From NCBI GenBank assembly GCA_002633005.1, contig NMRA01000070.1, forward strand, positions 798,185 through 862,184: DNA of 64,000 nucleotides, read 5' to 3'. The translations under genes were made by a program, and so were the position numbers. Positions 1 to 11,225 of this stretch are shown piece after piece. Every line of letters starts with the position of its first letter. Position 1 is the first letter of the stretch. The notes under the pieces are model-generated. The model saw only the letters and a list, made by a program, of their open reading frames with translations. It ran no database searches and had not been told where the DNA came from. The DNA is from Phoronis australis. Its lineage: Eukaryota > Phoronida > Phoronidae.

Positions 1-10
1 ATTTCAGATT

Positions 11-351
11 CCTCGACTTATAAACAACAACGAAATACCAGTCTCTGCTCTAAATATAATAAAAACGCATTCTTTGCAAGCATTCTCAAGGTTCTTAACC
101 AATTTTATTATTAGCAACTACGATCCAGTTTGTCATATTTCCAATTGCTTCATATGTAACAGTATCTAATTTTATTCCTCAAAATCTCCTGAGCTGTGTC
201 AGTTTACTTCTTGGTTCCTGGTTTGTCGGTCGTTTTCAGCACAAATTCATTGTTTTCTTAAGTATTCCTACTGATTTTTGCATTTCCATTTGTTTATCTT
301 GTACAGGGGACCTTCTTATTAGCGGTCAATAACCTTTAGAAGGCCTCCTTA
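11..351. repeat. Diverged copy of cAOS intron sequence (partner at 36377-36692)
   Basis: This stretch aligns along almost its whole length, with scattered substitutions and small indels, to the intron just upstream of cAOS exon 5. Shared landmarks in the same order include a TTATAAACAACAAC stretch, TTCCAATTGCTTCATATG, GTAACAGTATCTAATT, and TTAGCGGTC followed by CCTTTAGAAGGC. Similarity ends near 351 and no exon follows. It may be an interspersed repeat or the remains of a duplicated cAOS locus lying before the window. Identity is judged by eye, roughly 85 percent. Confidence 0.7.
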
Positions 352-1718
352 CTGAAATCAATTTGTCGACCGCGGTACATGCAGTTCAAGTACGAAACGC
401 CTGCATTTACAGTATCATGACTCGTCGTGTAGGCCCTAGTTGCCAGTATACTGGTTTTGTATGTTCAAGGCCTATGTTATTTCCTCGAAAGTTGTTCAGA
501 GGCAGTCTTAAATTATAATGTAATTCGATAGGGTAATCATTAGCTCATTGTTGCTGTGACAATGCACACGTTTTGGGCAACGTCTTTAAAAAGTATACAT
601 GCAAAAGCCGTGACAACTGAACCTGATTAAAAGCGCTCAGGCGTTTCTCATCAACGCTGTCGCTAAAGCTTTGTTTGAAGGGTCACTGAATGGCTACTTG
701 GCCACAGACTTGTCGTCTGGTGACCTTTTGTCTCCAATATTAGTTCCCGACCTCTCAGCAATATTGATACCGACGCCCGTCAGCGAATGCAGTCGCGTTA
801 ACCCCATGGAGGACTACGTGCGATTTGTTTAGTAAACACTACCTCGTGCGCGCCGAGTTAGTGGAAATTTGACCGCAGCCGTACATAATCCGGGCTCTTG
901 TGGTTTTGGTAGACTCATTTTTGTTGTTATGTTTTCCTGAGACCAATCAACATCAAGCGACTGGGAAATAGCTCAGGTCAGTGACAAGGTTGCGGTAAAC
1001 ATTCTGCAATTGTTCTGTATTCGACCTAATCTAAACGGCCTAGCTACCTGGTTTGGACTAAGTTCACCTTAAATTCACAGCGGATAGCTAATTGACAGTA
1101 CGATTACGGTGGAATCGTGGAAAAGGTCATTTTCTAGAGTTCACCTCAGTGCAAATGGGCGTGATGAAAGTCACCAGATGAGAGAGTCAACTTTAACATA
1201 CATGGTAATACGTGACTACTTTGAGCGCACAAAACTGCAACAACCGCACAACAGATCAACGGCTTCGTCGCATGCGCACAGCTAGCTTCGTGTGCAGTTA
1301 CGTAACTGTGGAATGTTTACCTACAATGTGTTGTGGTGGCAGTGTTGTCGTTGGTTGATTATAGCCTCGCGTACACACTCGAGAAATATTCGTCAACAGG
1401 TCGGAGTCGTTGAGTGTTTACATACGAGGGAAGTACGCGGGCGCCTTAATTAGTTATACAGCATAATTGCATGTAATTGACTTGTTACCAAGAAGGCATC
1501 TGAGGATACAGGTAGCTCACTGTTTGCGCTCGACTGGTCGACAAAACACCAATTCTGTCTGCGGCAGCGTCAAAAGTGTGGCAGAGCCAGCGAATAGTCT
1601 CTAACAGCAACAACTTCAAGGAAACGGGCCGACTACACAGTGGATCGATTTTGGATGCTTCGACGTGCTTTACATTTCGTGTAACCCGTAAACTCTAATT
1701 CATTCCGCAGAAGGAACC
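352..1718. other. Non-coding stretch upstream of the 1719 frame
   Basis: I see no open frame of useful length, RNA gene or clear repeat here. If the frame at 1719 is a gene, this is its 5' flank; no convincing TATA box or intron acceptor was found close to the start codon. Confidence 0.4.
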
Positions 1719-2120
1719 ATGGCGTCTTTTTTGGGGTTCCATCAACGTGGTGGTATTTCCTCGGCTAGTACCTCTGCGACAGCTGGCAAACACGAGAGTT
1801 GTACCATCGCAAAAGTTTCTCGCAGCAAAAGGTTTGGGTTTTTGCCCGATGTTCATGTTCCTTATGTCACCAAATGCGTGGACGTTTTGATCGAGAATCC
1901 ACTTGGAACAGTGCAACACAGTTTTGGACGTGAATCACACCCGTGCACAAACTATGCTCAAGAGATCAACTATCGGGACAGTTTTAAATGTCTTCTTCGT
2001 GATATGGACAAACACGATGCACGAGGATTTAGTAAACCCATCAATAACGACTTCTTTCGTGAATTCAACAGCCGCATGAGGATTCGCGAGATTTTATATC
2101 CTAGAAACTGCGAAAATTGA
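1719..2120 (+). CDS. Possible single-exon gene, 133-residue protein of unknown function
   Basis: A single open frame with an excellent animal start context (ACCATGG). I do not recognise the product. It is basic and hydrophilic, with a Ser/Thr/Gly-rich first 25 residues, several Cys and His (for example around residues 52-53 and 75-77), a charged stretch about residues 88-105 and an Arg-rich end. There is no signal peptide and no membrane segment. A canonical AATAAA lies about 650 bases after the stop, which would give a plausible 3'UTR. In its favour are the start context, the length in a gene-poor area and the lack of low complexity. Against it are the absence of a recognised family and of flanking exons. 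Confidence 0.45.
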   Translation: MASFLGFHQRGGISSASTSATAGKHESCTIAKVSRSKRFGFLPDVHVPYVTKCVDVLIENPLGTVQHSFGRESHPCTNYAQEINYRDSFKCLLRDMDKHDARGFSKPINNDFFREFNSRMRIREILYPRNCEN

Positions 2121-2770
2121 GCCCTGTAAAGTATTTTCGGACTGTTTAAAAGCATTTTGTGTAATAGCTTCGGCAATGTTTCCGGTTAATGCACCTTAGA
2201 TTGAACTGTGTGGCATTTCCCTTGTTTACCTACATGTATTCCATCACCTGCGTTTTCATGTTGCTGTTTTAATGAATGCTGATGAAGCCGCACCGAATTA
2301 CACCTGCTCAAGGCCTATGTGCTGCCAAGAATGACCCTGTTGTTAAAAAGCGACGATATTTTCCTGGACAATTTGTTGCGTCCAAGAACTTATTGATATG
2401 CATATAGCTGCATATATCGTGCCTTGTTGAGCCAGAGTTTAATAGAATGACTAATCAACAAATGCGTTATCAATGGATTGATTCGCACAATTTTGCATAT
2501 ATCCGGGTTGGATTGGTGATATCAGTGATGAAGGTCGTTTCTATTAATGCCACTCTTGAATGCTGACCGGTTGTAACTGGGCTCTTGCGTATTCAGTAGC
2601 ACGGCTAAAGGAATATTTGAATTCTTGTTTAGTAATTTCTGAGCATTGAAAAAAAAAACATCTCGCAAATTTAGGAATTTTAGAATGGTTACCTATGAAG
2701 CTGTGTTGTTCATTTCTCCCCTCTGAACTGAAACACGCAAAGAAGTTCGATTCATCTGTAATTGGGCAGA

Positions 2771-2776
2771 AATAAA
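2771..2776 (+). promoter_or_regulatory. Candidate polyadenylation signal for the 1719 frame
   Basis: AATAAA about 650 bases past the stop codon at 2120. It could belong to that gene, or be chance in AT-rich DNA. Confidence 0.25.
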
Positions 2777-3053
2777 ATTAGTGGAGACGATTGTCGTTTT
2801 CATCACGACTGCTTTATAATCCCTATTTCACTCATCGCCCGCGCCCAGTGTACGCCAAACAGGTCGCTTGGGATAGCGTTTAAATCCTCGCGTTTCTCCG
2901 ATGTCGTGTTCTCTATGAAAAAGCCCTAACGTTACGACGAATAATTTTAATTTGTACTTGATGCTTGACAATTTGGATGCGTCAGCCTAAACACTAGGAT
3001 GGTTTGCACCAGTGGCCTTATACTAGTCTGCCAGTATTGATGAAGTAAGAGTG

Positions 3054-3581
3054 CTCGTTGTTCTCTAGAAAATAGCTCTCCAACCATGATGATGCCAATG
3101 CTTGTGTGATTTGTTGCACTCAGGACGACATTGAGCAAAATAATTACACACTTGCATCAAGTGTAGTGTTGAAAATCTGACTCGATTTACGTATTGCGCA
3201 AGATTTTGAATCCAAGAAGACGAAATGATGTCGGGGTTTAATCCAAGAGATTAGAATTTACCAGTCAGACATTCGCACCTCCGAACTACCAAATGGAATC
3301 TGGGAGAGTTTTAGGGGTGGGGGGCATGGCCCCCTCTAAATCCGCCACTGGTCCCGCCTGCCTGACAGAAACGAAACACATCGCGATGAGCACAAACTGC
3401 ACTTTGCTCATGCCGTGTTTCGGTAGTGGAACTATTATTTTGCTCGGTAACAGAAAACACTTCAATTGGACTTTCAAACCTTATTTGGTGGCCTCCATCC
3501 ATAACTCGTAAATAAAAAAAACAGGTTTTGCGTCAACTATTAAATGTATTTTTCTGAAACATTTTTATGTATTTAAGTGCA
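3054..3581. repeat. Direct duplication, copy 1 (partner 3583-3892, across a one-base gap)
   Basis: The 528 bases before the gap base at 3582 are repeated almost exactly after it. This copy carries about 218 extra bases (3254-3471) absent from the partner. A direct duplication meeting exactly at a one-base gap suggests two alleles placed end to end. Confidence 0.85.
3254..3471. repeat. 218-base unit present in one duplicate only; second copy at 4199-4418
   Basis: This unit is nearly identical to 4199-4418. It contains the 3' half of the CAGTGGCGGAT-type inverted-repeat element (ending AATCCGCCACTG at 3350) followed by about 120 bases of a shared flank. Because it is missing from 3583-3892, it is an indel difference between the two copies of the duplication. 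Confidence 0.75.
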
Positions 3582-3582
3582 N

Positions 3583-3892
3583 CTCGTTGTTCTCTAGAAA
3601 ATAGCTCTCCAACCATAATGATGCCAATGCTTGTGTGATTTGTTACACTCAGGACGACATTGTGCAAAATAATTACACACTTGCATCAAGTGTGGTGTTG
3701 AAAATCTGACTCGATTTACGTATTGCGCAAGGTTTTGAATCCAAGAAGACGAAATGATGTCGGGGTTTAATCCAAGAGATTAAGGTTCAAACCTTATTTG
3801 GTGGCCTCCATCCATTACTCGTAAATAAAAAAACAGGTTTTGCGTCAACTATTAAATGGATTTTTCTGAAACATTTTTATATATTTAAGTGT
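3583..3892. repeat. Direct duplication, copy 2, lacking the 218-base insert
   Basis: Repeats 3054-3581 with a few substitutions. The segment at 3254-3471 of copy 1 is replaced here by about three bases (after GAGATTA, around 3782), so the copies differ by a clean insertion or deletion. Confidence 0.85.
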
Positions 3893-4143
3893 AATTATTA
3901 TTAAATTAATACCTTTTAAGTTAAATTTTCATTTTTAAGAAAGGCGCATAACTCTTCGGTTGATTTTAATGAAAAATATTTTAAATGAGCAGTCGAATTT
4001 TGCGTCCTGGTGATATACACACATGTAGCAACACTGGAAAAATACTACATTTCTTAGTATTCTAGACCCCTTGATGCGGATACCATACCAGTTTCCGAAT
4101 CCAGTTATCTACGAGACACGTGCACCTGTTAGATCAACGTCCC

Positions 4144-4294
4144 CATGGACGGATCCAGGATTTTTAGTTAGGGGGGTCAGGGCAGTGTATCAGTCAAGAA
4201 TTTACCAGTCAGACATTCGCACCTCCGAACTACCAAATGGAATCTGGGAGAGTTTTAGGGGTGGGGGGCATGGCCCCCTCTGAATCCGCCACTG
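4144..4294. mobile_element. Non-autonomous inverted-repeat DNA transposon (hAT-like ends), copy A
   Basis: It starts CATGGACGGATCCAGG and ends AATCCGCCACTG, matching the ends seen at 10083-10402 and 61252-61408. The consensus ends CAGTGGCGGAT and ATCCGCCACTG are inverted complements. CAG...CTG termini of this kind are typical of hAT superfamily elements. It has no coding capacity (151 bases). The flanks share GTCCC, but I could not define a clean 8-base target duplication. Confidence 0.6.
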
Positions 4295-4418
4295 GTCCCG
4301 CTTGCCTGACAGAAACGAAACACATCGCGACTGAGCACAAACTGCACTTTGCTCATGCCGTGTTTCGGTAGTGGAACTATTATTTTGCTCGGTAACAGAA
4401 AACACTTCATTGGACTTT
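4199..4418. repeat. Second copy of the 218-base unit at 3254-3471
   Basis: Near identical to 3254-3471, including the region beyond the transposon end up to the TTGGACTTTC motif. It marks a short-range duplication, or a longer composite element that includes the hAT-like end. Confidence 0.7.
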
Positions 4419-7060
4419 CCATTTAGTATCTTTCTGCGTACAGCTGGAGCAAGTGCAACAAAGCTAATACCAAAGACGCTAACTCTCTACGGTCTCTGCT
4501 AATACCCTGCACACGAAAGCGAGGCACTCCATTTCAACCACCGGCAGTGGACAAACCGACGTATCTATGGTTTCAACCGTCAATAAAATAGTCTTTAAGA
4601 AATCAGAATCTATAGAATAACACACGTACAGAGCTTCAGAAAGGATTCCTTAATTAAAGAATAGTTTTCAGCGAATAACATTCACATGCCGATCGATATT
4701 ATACGAGAAACTAGCAACATGCAAACCCAGGCCATAGCCCCAACTGACACCGGTGGCTGGCCGGAGAACAACCAAAACAATCAGAGATCCTAGCGCTGAA
4801 AAAAGGAGCAAGTCCGATATCGAGTTACAATAGTGTGCCGTTTGGGTGAAAGTTTCGCGCAACATGTATGTTGATCATAACTGAAACTGCATAAGTCTAC
4901 ATATACTCAACGGAAATGTCAAAGCTAAAACATTACTCAAAAGTCTAAGTATTACAATATGTTAGTTTGATTTCGATGAAAATTGTTTAGACCAACGCCT
5001 ACTATTTTGAGTTCCATTCTGACCGCAGTGTAACAATAGAATACAAGAAATATTAAGTAGCCATATTTCACGAGTAGATATTTTATTACTTTCCCAAAAA
5101 TGAAACAAAATATTCGGCACGCACCTTCGTGTGGTGTGAAACGCTGGGTTAAAATGATATCAAGTATTCTACTAGCAGCGATCATCATACCACTAAATTT
5201 AGTTATAATCCGACAAATGCGTTTTCCGAACAAAGTCTGGAAGTTGAAGAGTATTTGGCCTCGTCAAGTTTCTGTTGATTTCGTAAAAAGTTGACTACCG
5301 AAAGTCAACCAGACAGCACTCAGACAGCATTTTTTGCAACCTCGTTCTCAGTATCGAGTAGGAATTGGGAACCACAACAGTCTGAGAGCATATATCACCG
5401 CCGTCTATTCACCCAGCAGACACGTGAATTGGAGCGTGAGCACGTCTGGATGATTGTAAACGACTTTTCATTGTTTTGAATGACAGTAAGTGACAAAAAT
5501 AATTTCGAAATCTAATAGATTGACACTTGCCCCTTTCACTAGTAGTCTTTCCCGAATGGAATTTCATTAAAATACACTCGCACAAAGAAATCCATGGCAT
5601 TTTATCGTGGAGGTGATGTTTCAGTAAAAAAATATTGGCATGTTTGCATTTTTTACCAGGTCCAATTGGCTTCGGTCGGCTCAACCTTAAAAAGATACCA
5701 AGACTGGTTTGGCCTAATAACAAATATTAAAAACGACTTTCTCACCCACTAGAGTTCTCTGAAACAAAATAATGTTTTTTAACCCTCGACAACCAAAGCG
5801 TTTGGAGGAAAATTTGAAAACTCCTTTCAAAGTCTAAATGGGCAAGAGTGATCTACGCTTTTAACGAATTACACGGCAAGCGCCGATTTGTGAAGTAGGG
5901 AGTATTATTTTTTGATTGATTCCTGGCATTGTCTTGTTACCAGATTTATACAATAGATTTCATCTATTTCAAGACCTAAATTCTTGAAAAAGTTGCCAGG
6001 AGCAACACACCGAAGGTGTAAAACGTGGCAACCAGGGGGCGGGGGGGGGGGGACTGGTGGCACAATAATCCCCGGGCAGGGTACGAATCATTGCTTGTAT
6101 TGTATGTGACGAAATCTAATGTGCTTACGTCCAAATGTTTTCGTTGTAACTGAACAACCAAACTCTACGTTAATTCACGTGGTGCCTTTTTGTTTGGGAA
6201 AAGTTTGACTGGAACGGAATGCTTGTTTAATAGTCGTGACAGAAGACATTTAAAATTTAATAAAGTTCAATGATCGTCGCATTGGCTGGGAAACTTTGCA
6301 CACGCAGTATCCTTACATTGTCATTATTTTGGAATCGAATTGGCATAGTTGAGTCTTCGGGGAAAGAGCGACCATTTGTGTAACACTCTCAATAATTGGG
6401 TCACGTGTATACTTTTAGACCTACTACAGTACATATTTGAAAAAATAGCAAAGCGTAGCGCTAGACTGGCCTACTACATGTCTATGCAATTGCAAGGTCG
6501 CATGAGCACACCACTCGTTTACCATTTTTCCCAATTGTCACAATTTTTGCCTACTCCCCCAAATTTTCCTGAATTCCTCTAACAAACTTTTTCTACAAGA
6601 GAATCGTCTCGCAGACCGAGACCATGTTTGATGTAGATATTCCCAATGGAAAACTGCAGCACTTCAGGAAGAAGCGCATCATTTTAAATAATTAGTCCCA
6701 CTGCCTGAAACTGACAAAAATGCTAGACCAAATACGTAAAAATCACATTGTTTGACACGTATGATAACCGTCCAGCAGCAATACGAAGACGACAGAGGAT
6801 ACAGTATAGACTGAGCCTGCCGTCCACTCCGCTAGCGACCATAACATAAAGGCAAGATAATTTTGGTTACTCTTGACATATTGAAAAGTGTCAACCATGT
6901 TTATTTGAAAGATAACCTTGTGGACATTAGCTGTCTAAATTGTAAAGTTCAAATCACTTGTGCGATCGTTGATATGCTAATGGTTCATTTTGTGCCTGAA
7001 TTGCAAATAATGTTGTTGATTGAGGATGAGCCTGTCCTAGTTCGAATTATGGAGCTCATG
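4419..7060. other. Gene-poor stretch
   Basis: Short open frames occur on both strands (for example around 5000-5300), but they overlap one another antisense, lack splice or start support and match no family I know. A G homopolymer lies at about 6038-6052. I see no credible gene or RNA here. Confidence 0.4.
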
Positions 7061-7127
7061 CATGGGCGGCGCAGCACTGGAATAAGTGGGGGAGGGGGGT
7101 ATTGCCCCCTATGGTGCGCCGCCCATG
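7061..7127 (-). mobile_element. Miniature inverted-repeat element, CATGGGCGGCGCA ends, copy 1
   Basis: Perfect 13-base terminal inverted repeats (7061-7073 and 7115-7127) bound a G/C-run core. The flanks share TCATG on both sides, a possible 5-base target duplication. Read on the minus strand, it resembles 12947-13018 and 13029-13083: a CACCAT/CACCAC start, a GGGG-rich middle, a TCCCAC/TCCAC motif then TTCA or TTCC, and a GTGC end. The three form one small family. Confidence 0.6.
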
Positions 7128-8967
7128 TCATGATTCCAATAAGACATAATGTGATTTACTGATACTGATCTTGACTGGGGGTAAACCCATGGTCGTCCTA
7201 GATTTGTCAGACGCCTGTGAAACCCAGCAAAGAACTGAAATGATGTGTGGATAAGAGCATACATGTAGATCACAGAATGTTTACTCTGTACTAGGGCGCT
7301 AACTGGAAAAAATGAAATAAAATTTAGTACTGAGTCCAACATGCTGCTATAAAAAGTCTTCAGGCATATCCAGCTTTGCCCGCTGAAGGTCGTCGGTCCG
7401 ACTGCAATATGATATCACAGAAAGATCATTTTTTGATAACAGATGGTTTGGACCCAAAAGCTACAGTCGAGGTCAAACTCGATCGAGGCCATTTAAAGTT
7501 ATAGATCGATCTGATCTTGTTCGTTAGTGTTATTGGAAAAGATTTTCGGGCGAGATTAGTCGGTTCGTTAATTATTGCTTCAGAAACAAACCCGCAGGTA
7601 CTTTAACTGATTTGTCACGGCGGGTCGTCCAAGCACTGTGGGTGACGGGGGAACCCCTCGCGCGTGTTTTAGTGGAACTAATGTCAATTCAAGCTAATGA
7701 TGTCATGAGCCTGCGATGACGTCACTTTGAAAGAGCAAATACATGTATGCATGGAACAAAATGTTCCAGGCTTTGCACCAGATTATGACATTCGTCCTGT
7801 TTAATCGGGTAAAAACAAAAATCTAATTATACGGTTTACTGACAATACGTTCGTGTGTCATTTTCAAATTCGCAAATTTTAGTAGGGTTGGCCAATATCG
7901 ACGTCTTTGAATGAGTATTTCGTGAGTCGCTATTGGTTTCGACTGAGCTCTGGTTGGCAGAACAGAACTAGAATCCTGTCACGGTTTGGTCACGGTAAGG
8001 AGTATTAGGAGACCGATTATATGGGGATGTGGTCTAATTCGATTTCCGTTTTTAGCCAGGATGAAATACAGTTTTAAACTTTGACATTTACCGGGTTATA
8101 CGGCTAAACTGATACATGTATGTTGTCCCCTATGGAAACTACTCAGTTTCACGAAATATGGCAGAGTACAATAATATATTAATTTCGTGTTTGTCCTACT
8201 TGATGTACTTGCAGGGCAGAATGCAAAAGCAAACTTGAATGCCAGCTATGAAATCGTGTTAGTGTGTCAAGGTTGTCAAAACATGTTACTAGTTCCCTGG
8301 ACGAAGATCATTCATTTGATAAAAGAGCTTGTCCTTCAGCCCTCAGGAGCACATACGTAGCTTCTTTCTTGGTCTAAGATATTACAAAACAGTCTCAGCG
8401 AGGAAATTTTTCACCATGCCACAGAATTAAACCCTTTAAAGAGTTTTTTTTGTGACCAACACGTACCGTTTACTCGCCACACTCTTGCACGGAATGAGTT
8501 CGGCCGACTCAGCGCACTCTGGCGAGTTTCAGATATTTACTTTACTGCTGTCTTCTTATATCGTCGAGTAGGAATCAAAAAGTCGGAGCATCATTTCTCA
8601 GCAATGATTTTGGGCTTCATATAAATTTTTCAAATGCTATGCCTTGATGCATTGTTTTCCAAAGAGTATTTGGGAATTGTTCTTAAAATGTTTCACAGTG
8701 CGAGGGCTTACAAAAATAGAAATTCATTTATTTTTACAAAAAAAAAAAAACAACTCAAACGTTGCATGAAACAGAATTTAGAAAACTGTTCAGTGTTTTT
8801 GAGATTTCATATTGAACGTTTACTTTGACATCAGACGAAATTTGACCATGTTTTGCTATGAACGTATTTTTATCATTCTATTTTTTCTAAAACATGACAA
8901 CGTGACTCAATTCATGGTCAACTTATATCAGGTCAAAAATCGATTTCTATAAGCTTTCTATTTTCAG
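7128..8967. other. Gene-poor stretch
   Basis: I see no supported gene, RNA or strong repeat. An A homopolymer lies at about 8739-8750. The last bases contain the acceptor of the candidate exon at 8968. Confidence 0.4.
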
Positions 8968-9129
8968 ACAATTAGCACTTTTAAGGGGGTTCAAATCTTT
9001 GGGTTTGTAGATGCTAAGTTGGCCAAATACACATTTGTCGACGAGGCTCTACACAAGGAACTGGGTCATCCAGTGACATCTTGCGGACCCTTTGGACAAA
9101 GAAGTAAACACGGCAATCAAGTCAAAGAG
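8968..9129 (+). CDS. Orphan candidate internal exon, 54 codons, function unknown
   Basis: A pyrimidine-rich acceptor (TTTTCAG) precedes 8968, the reading frame is open for exactly 54 codons, and the segment ends GAG before a GTTAGT donor, giving a phase 0-0 exon. The peptide is hydrophilic with no low complexity, contains GFVDAKLAKYTFVDEAL, and ends in a Lys/Gln-rich part. I do not recognise it and could not find partner exons with matching phase nearby. It may be an exon of an unmodelled + strand gene between the frames at 1719 and 16897, or chance. Confidence 0.35.
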
Positions 9130-10082
9130 GTTAGTCTTGGTATTACACGATAAATGGCAATAATACAATTGGTCACAATTCTGTCGAAGGCCGGTGTGGT
9201 TTTGTCTCTCTCACTCAGTCTCTGCCGGTAGCACTAGAACCTGGTTAACAACTCAGAAGTCATTTGGACGGATTGTTACGGCACAAATTTATAATCTGAT
9301 TTAAATGTCTATGTCAATGTTTCGGGTTGTTTCTTATTAATCTAATTTTTATATTAGTTTCTGAGACAAATATTTATGCAGTTGACGGTAAATGCTTTTA
9401 TTTGATGGCTGTTCCATTTTGGATAACAGTTAGGAAATGTTGAAATACGATTTCAAATCTAGTATCGTAATCAGCCTGGTTTTGGTGCTGTTCACCGGTC
9501 TCTAATACCGGAAATAAGGCACAAAACGACTGTGATATCTGCTTACGTCGCTTGCAGCCATAGCAACGTACGGCGACCAACATGACCTGTGTCACGATAT
9601 TTAATGTCACCAACAAGTGGGTTTATGGCAAAAATAGACACCAAGAATATCACACGTCGGTGTTACTGGTTGTTTATTTTTGACCGACGTGACTGCTCAG
9701 AAAAACATGCAAATTTGTAATTGGTTGCAGTTGATGGGGAAAGTATTACAGCTCGTTGAGCTGTTATGCGAACAACCGGCGGGCAGACCGTGGAGTAAAA
9801 AGATTGGTAGCTTGAGATATGTTGAGAAATCCTTGTCTTGATCAAAGACTGTTGTCTAACAGAAAGTAAAACAATAAAAGAAAAAAGATAGGGCCTACTT
9901 TGTACTCACTGTGTTGGCCTCGTTCAGGACACTTTAATTATTCTGGCCAAACAATTCGGTGCTCAAAAGTTCCAATGGAAAGAATTACATTGCATACACA
10001 ATATGTTTGACGGATATTGGTTTACTCAAAATTACTAAACAGTATATTGTTTCATCGTGGATGGTCAGCGAACATTATATCT
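9130..10082. other. Gene-poor stretch
   Basis: I see nothing supported here beyond short unsupported frames on the minus strand. Confidence 0.35.
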
Positions 10083-10402
10083 CAGGGGCGGATCCACGAT
10101 TTTGAGTTAGGAGGACCCAGGGCACAAGAATAACCAGAATTTCGCCACATGCGCGCACCAAGCCTAAAATGTAGGGATGTAGGGGGTCTTGAACTTTTGG
10201 GTTTGTGGACCCTTTTACTTAAAAAAACGGAAACGGGCTTTGTTCCAGGTTTCGCATTGTGCATTCGGCCCCCCCCGAGCCCCCTAGGTGCGTGCATGTG
10301 CCAGTCAGCAATTCGCACCCCGAACTGCCAATTGAAATCTGTGAGAATTTTAGGGGGGGGGGAGGCATGGCCCCCTTGACCCTCTCCCTAAATCCGCCAC
10401 TG
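10083..10402. mobile_element. hAT-like non-autonomous DNA transposon, copy B (longer form)
   Basis: It begins CAGGGGCGGATCCACG and ends AAATCCGCCACTG, the same ends as 4144-4294. The distal part also shares the CAGTCAG(C)ATTCGCACC, GAACT(A/G)CCAA and GAGAATTTTAGGGG motifs with copy A. The middle contains about 170 extra bases, so this is a less deleted member of the family. There is no transposase. The immediate flanks do not show a clean target duplication. Confidence 0.65.
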
Positions 10403-10497
10403 TATTTTGCTAAAAAATCTGTCTACGTAATATCAATGCTGATACTCGTTCTTCATACATGCCAGTTGGCCATTGAAAGAATACGATGAAAGCGGCA

Positions 10498-11224
10498 TAT
10501 GTTATTTAGTGCCTAGATTGGCCGAACAGTGAATATTGAATACACACCTCGGGAGCCAAAGAAATTTGATTTGTGATTTGAATAGCATATTTTAATGCCA
10601 TTAAAATGTACTTAAACCCTTGAGAGATTTAATACATGGAATCCGACATAACGGTGCGAAATCTTAAAAATAGTCAATCCTCATTCAATAGTTTTATTCG
10701 GTAAATGTGAACTGATCGTAGAAAATACATGTAGCAGTTTGGATATACCGGGCGGTATTTAAGAAACCATTTCCATTCATATCCTATTTTTTAGGTTCAT
10801 CAATAATTAAAAGATGTTAATAATTTGCAGGAGACACATTGCGTTTTACCGCCTTAGTGAAACAGGAACGCAAAGATGCTCACAAAACACGTGGGTTGAC
10901 TCGTTGTTGAAATTTAGAGATGTTGCTAAGGTAAATAGTGGGTATCGTTTCCTTGGCAGCCAAGTATGTTCACGATAAAGATCGCCAATTTGAGGCTTGA
11001 TCGTGGAGGTCGTGTTAGAAGGCTCAGGTAACCGTGATCAAATCATTTTAGTGGCCCTCACTAAAACATTAACGGTAGTTCCCAATTAGTTGCCATCTTA
11101 ACTAGGTATGGAATTAGAAAAGGAAGCTGCACACGTCACACACACCAAAGAATGTAAACAGCCTACTGCAAACACTAATTGTTTTACCCGTTAACGTAAT
11201 CAGTAGGACATTTTTGGAAATCCA
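10498..11224. repeat. Direct duplication, copy 1 (partner 11226-11951)
   Basis: 727 bases are repeated nearly exactly after a one-base gap at 11225. The differences I see are single substitutions (for example CTCGGG versus CGCGGG near the start) and a one-base T-run difference near 10790. This is most simply two alleles joined head to tail by the assembler. Confidence 0.9.
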
Positions 11225-11225
11225 N

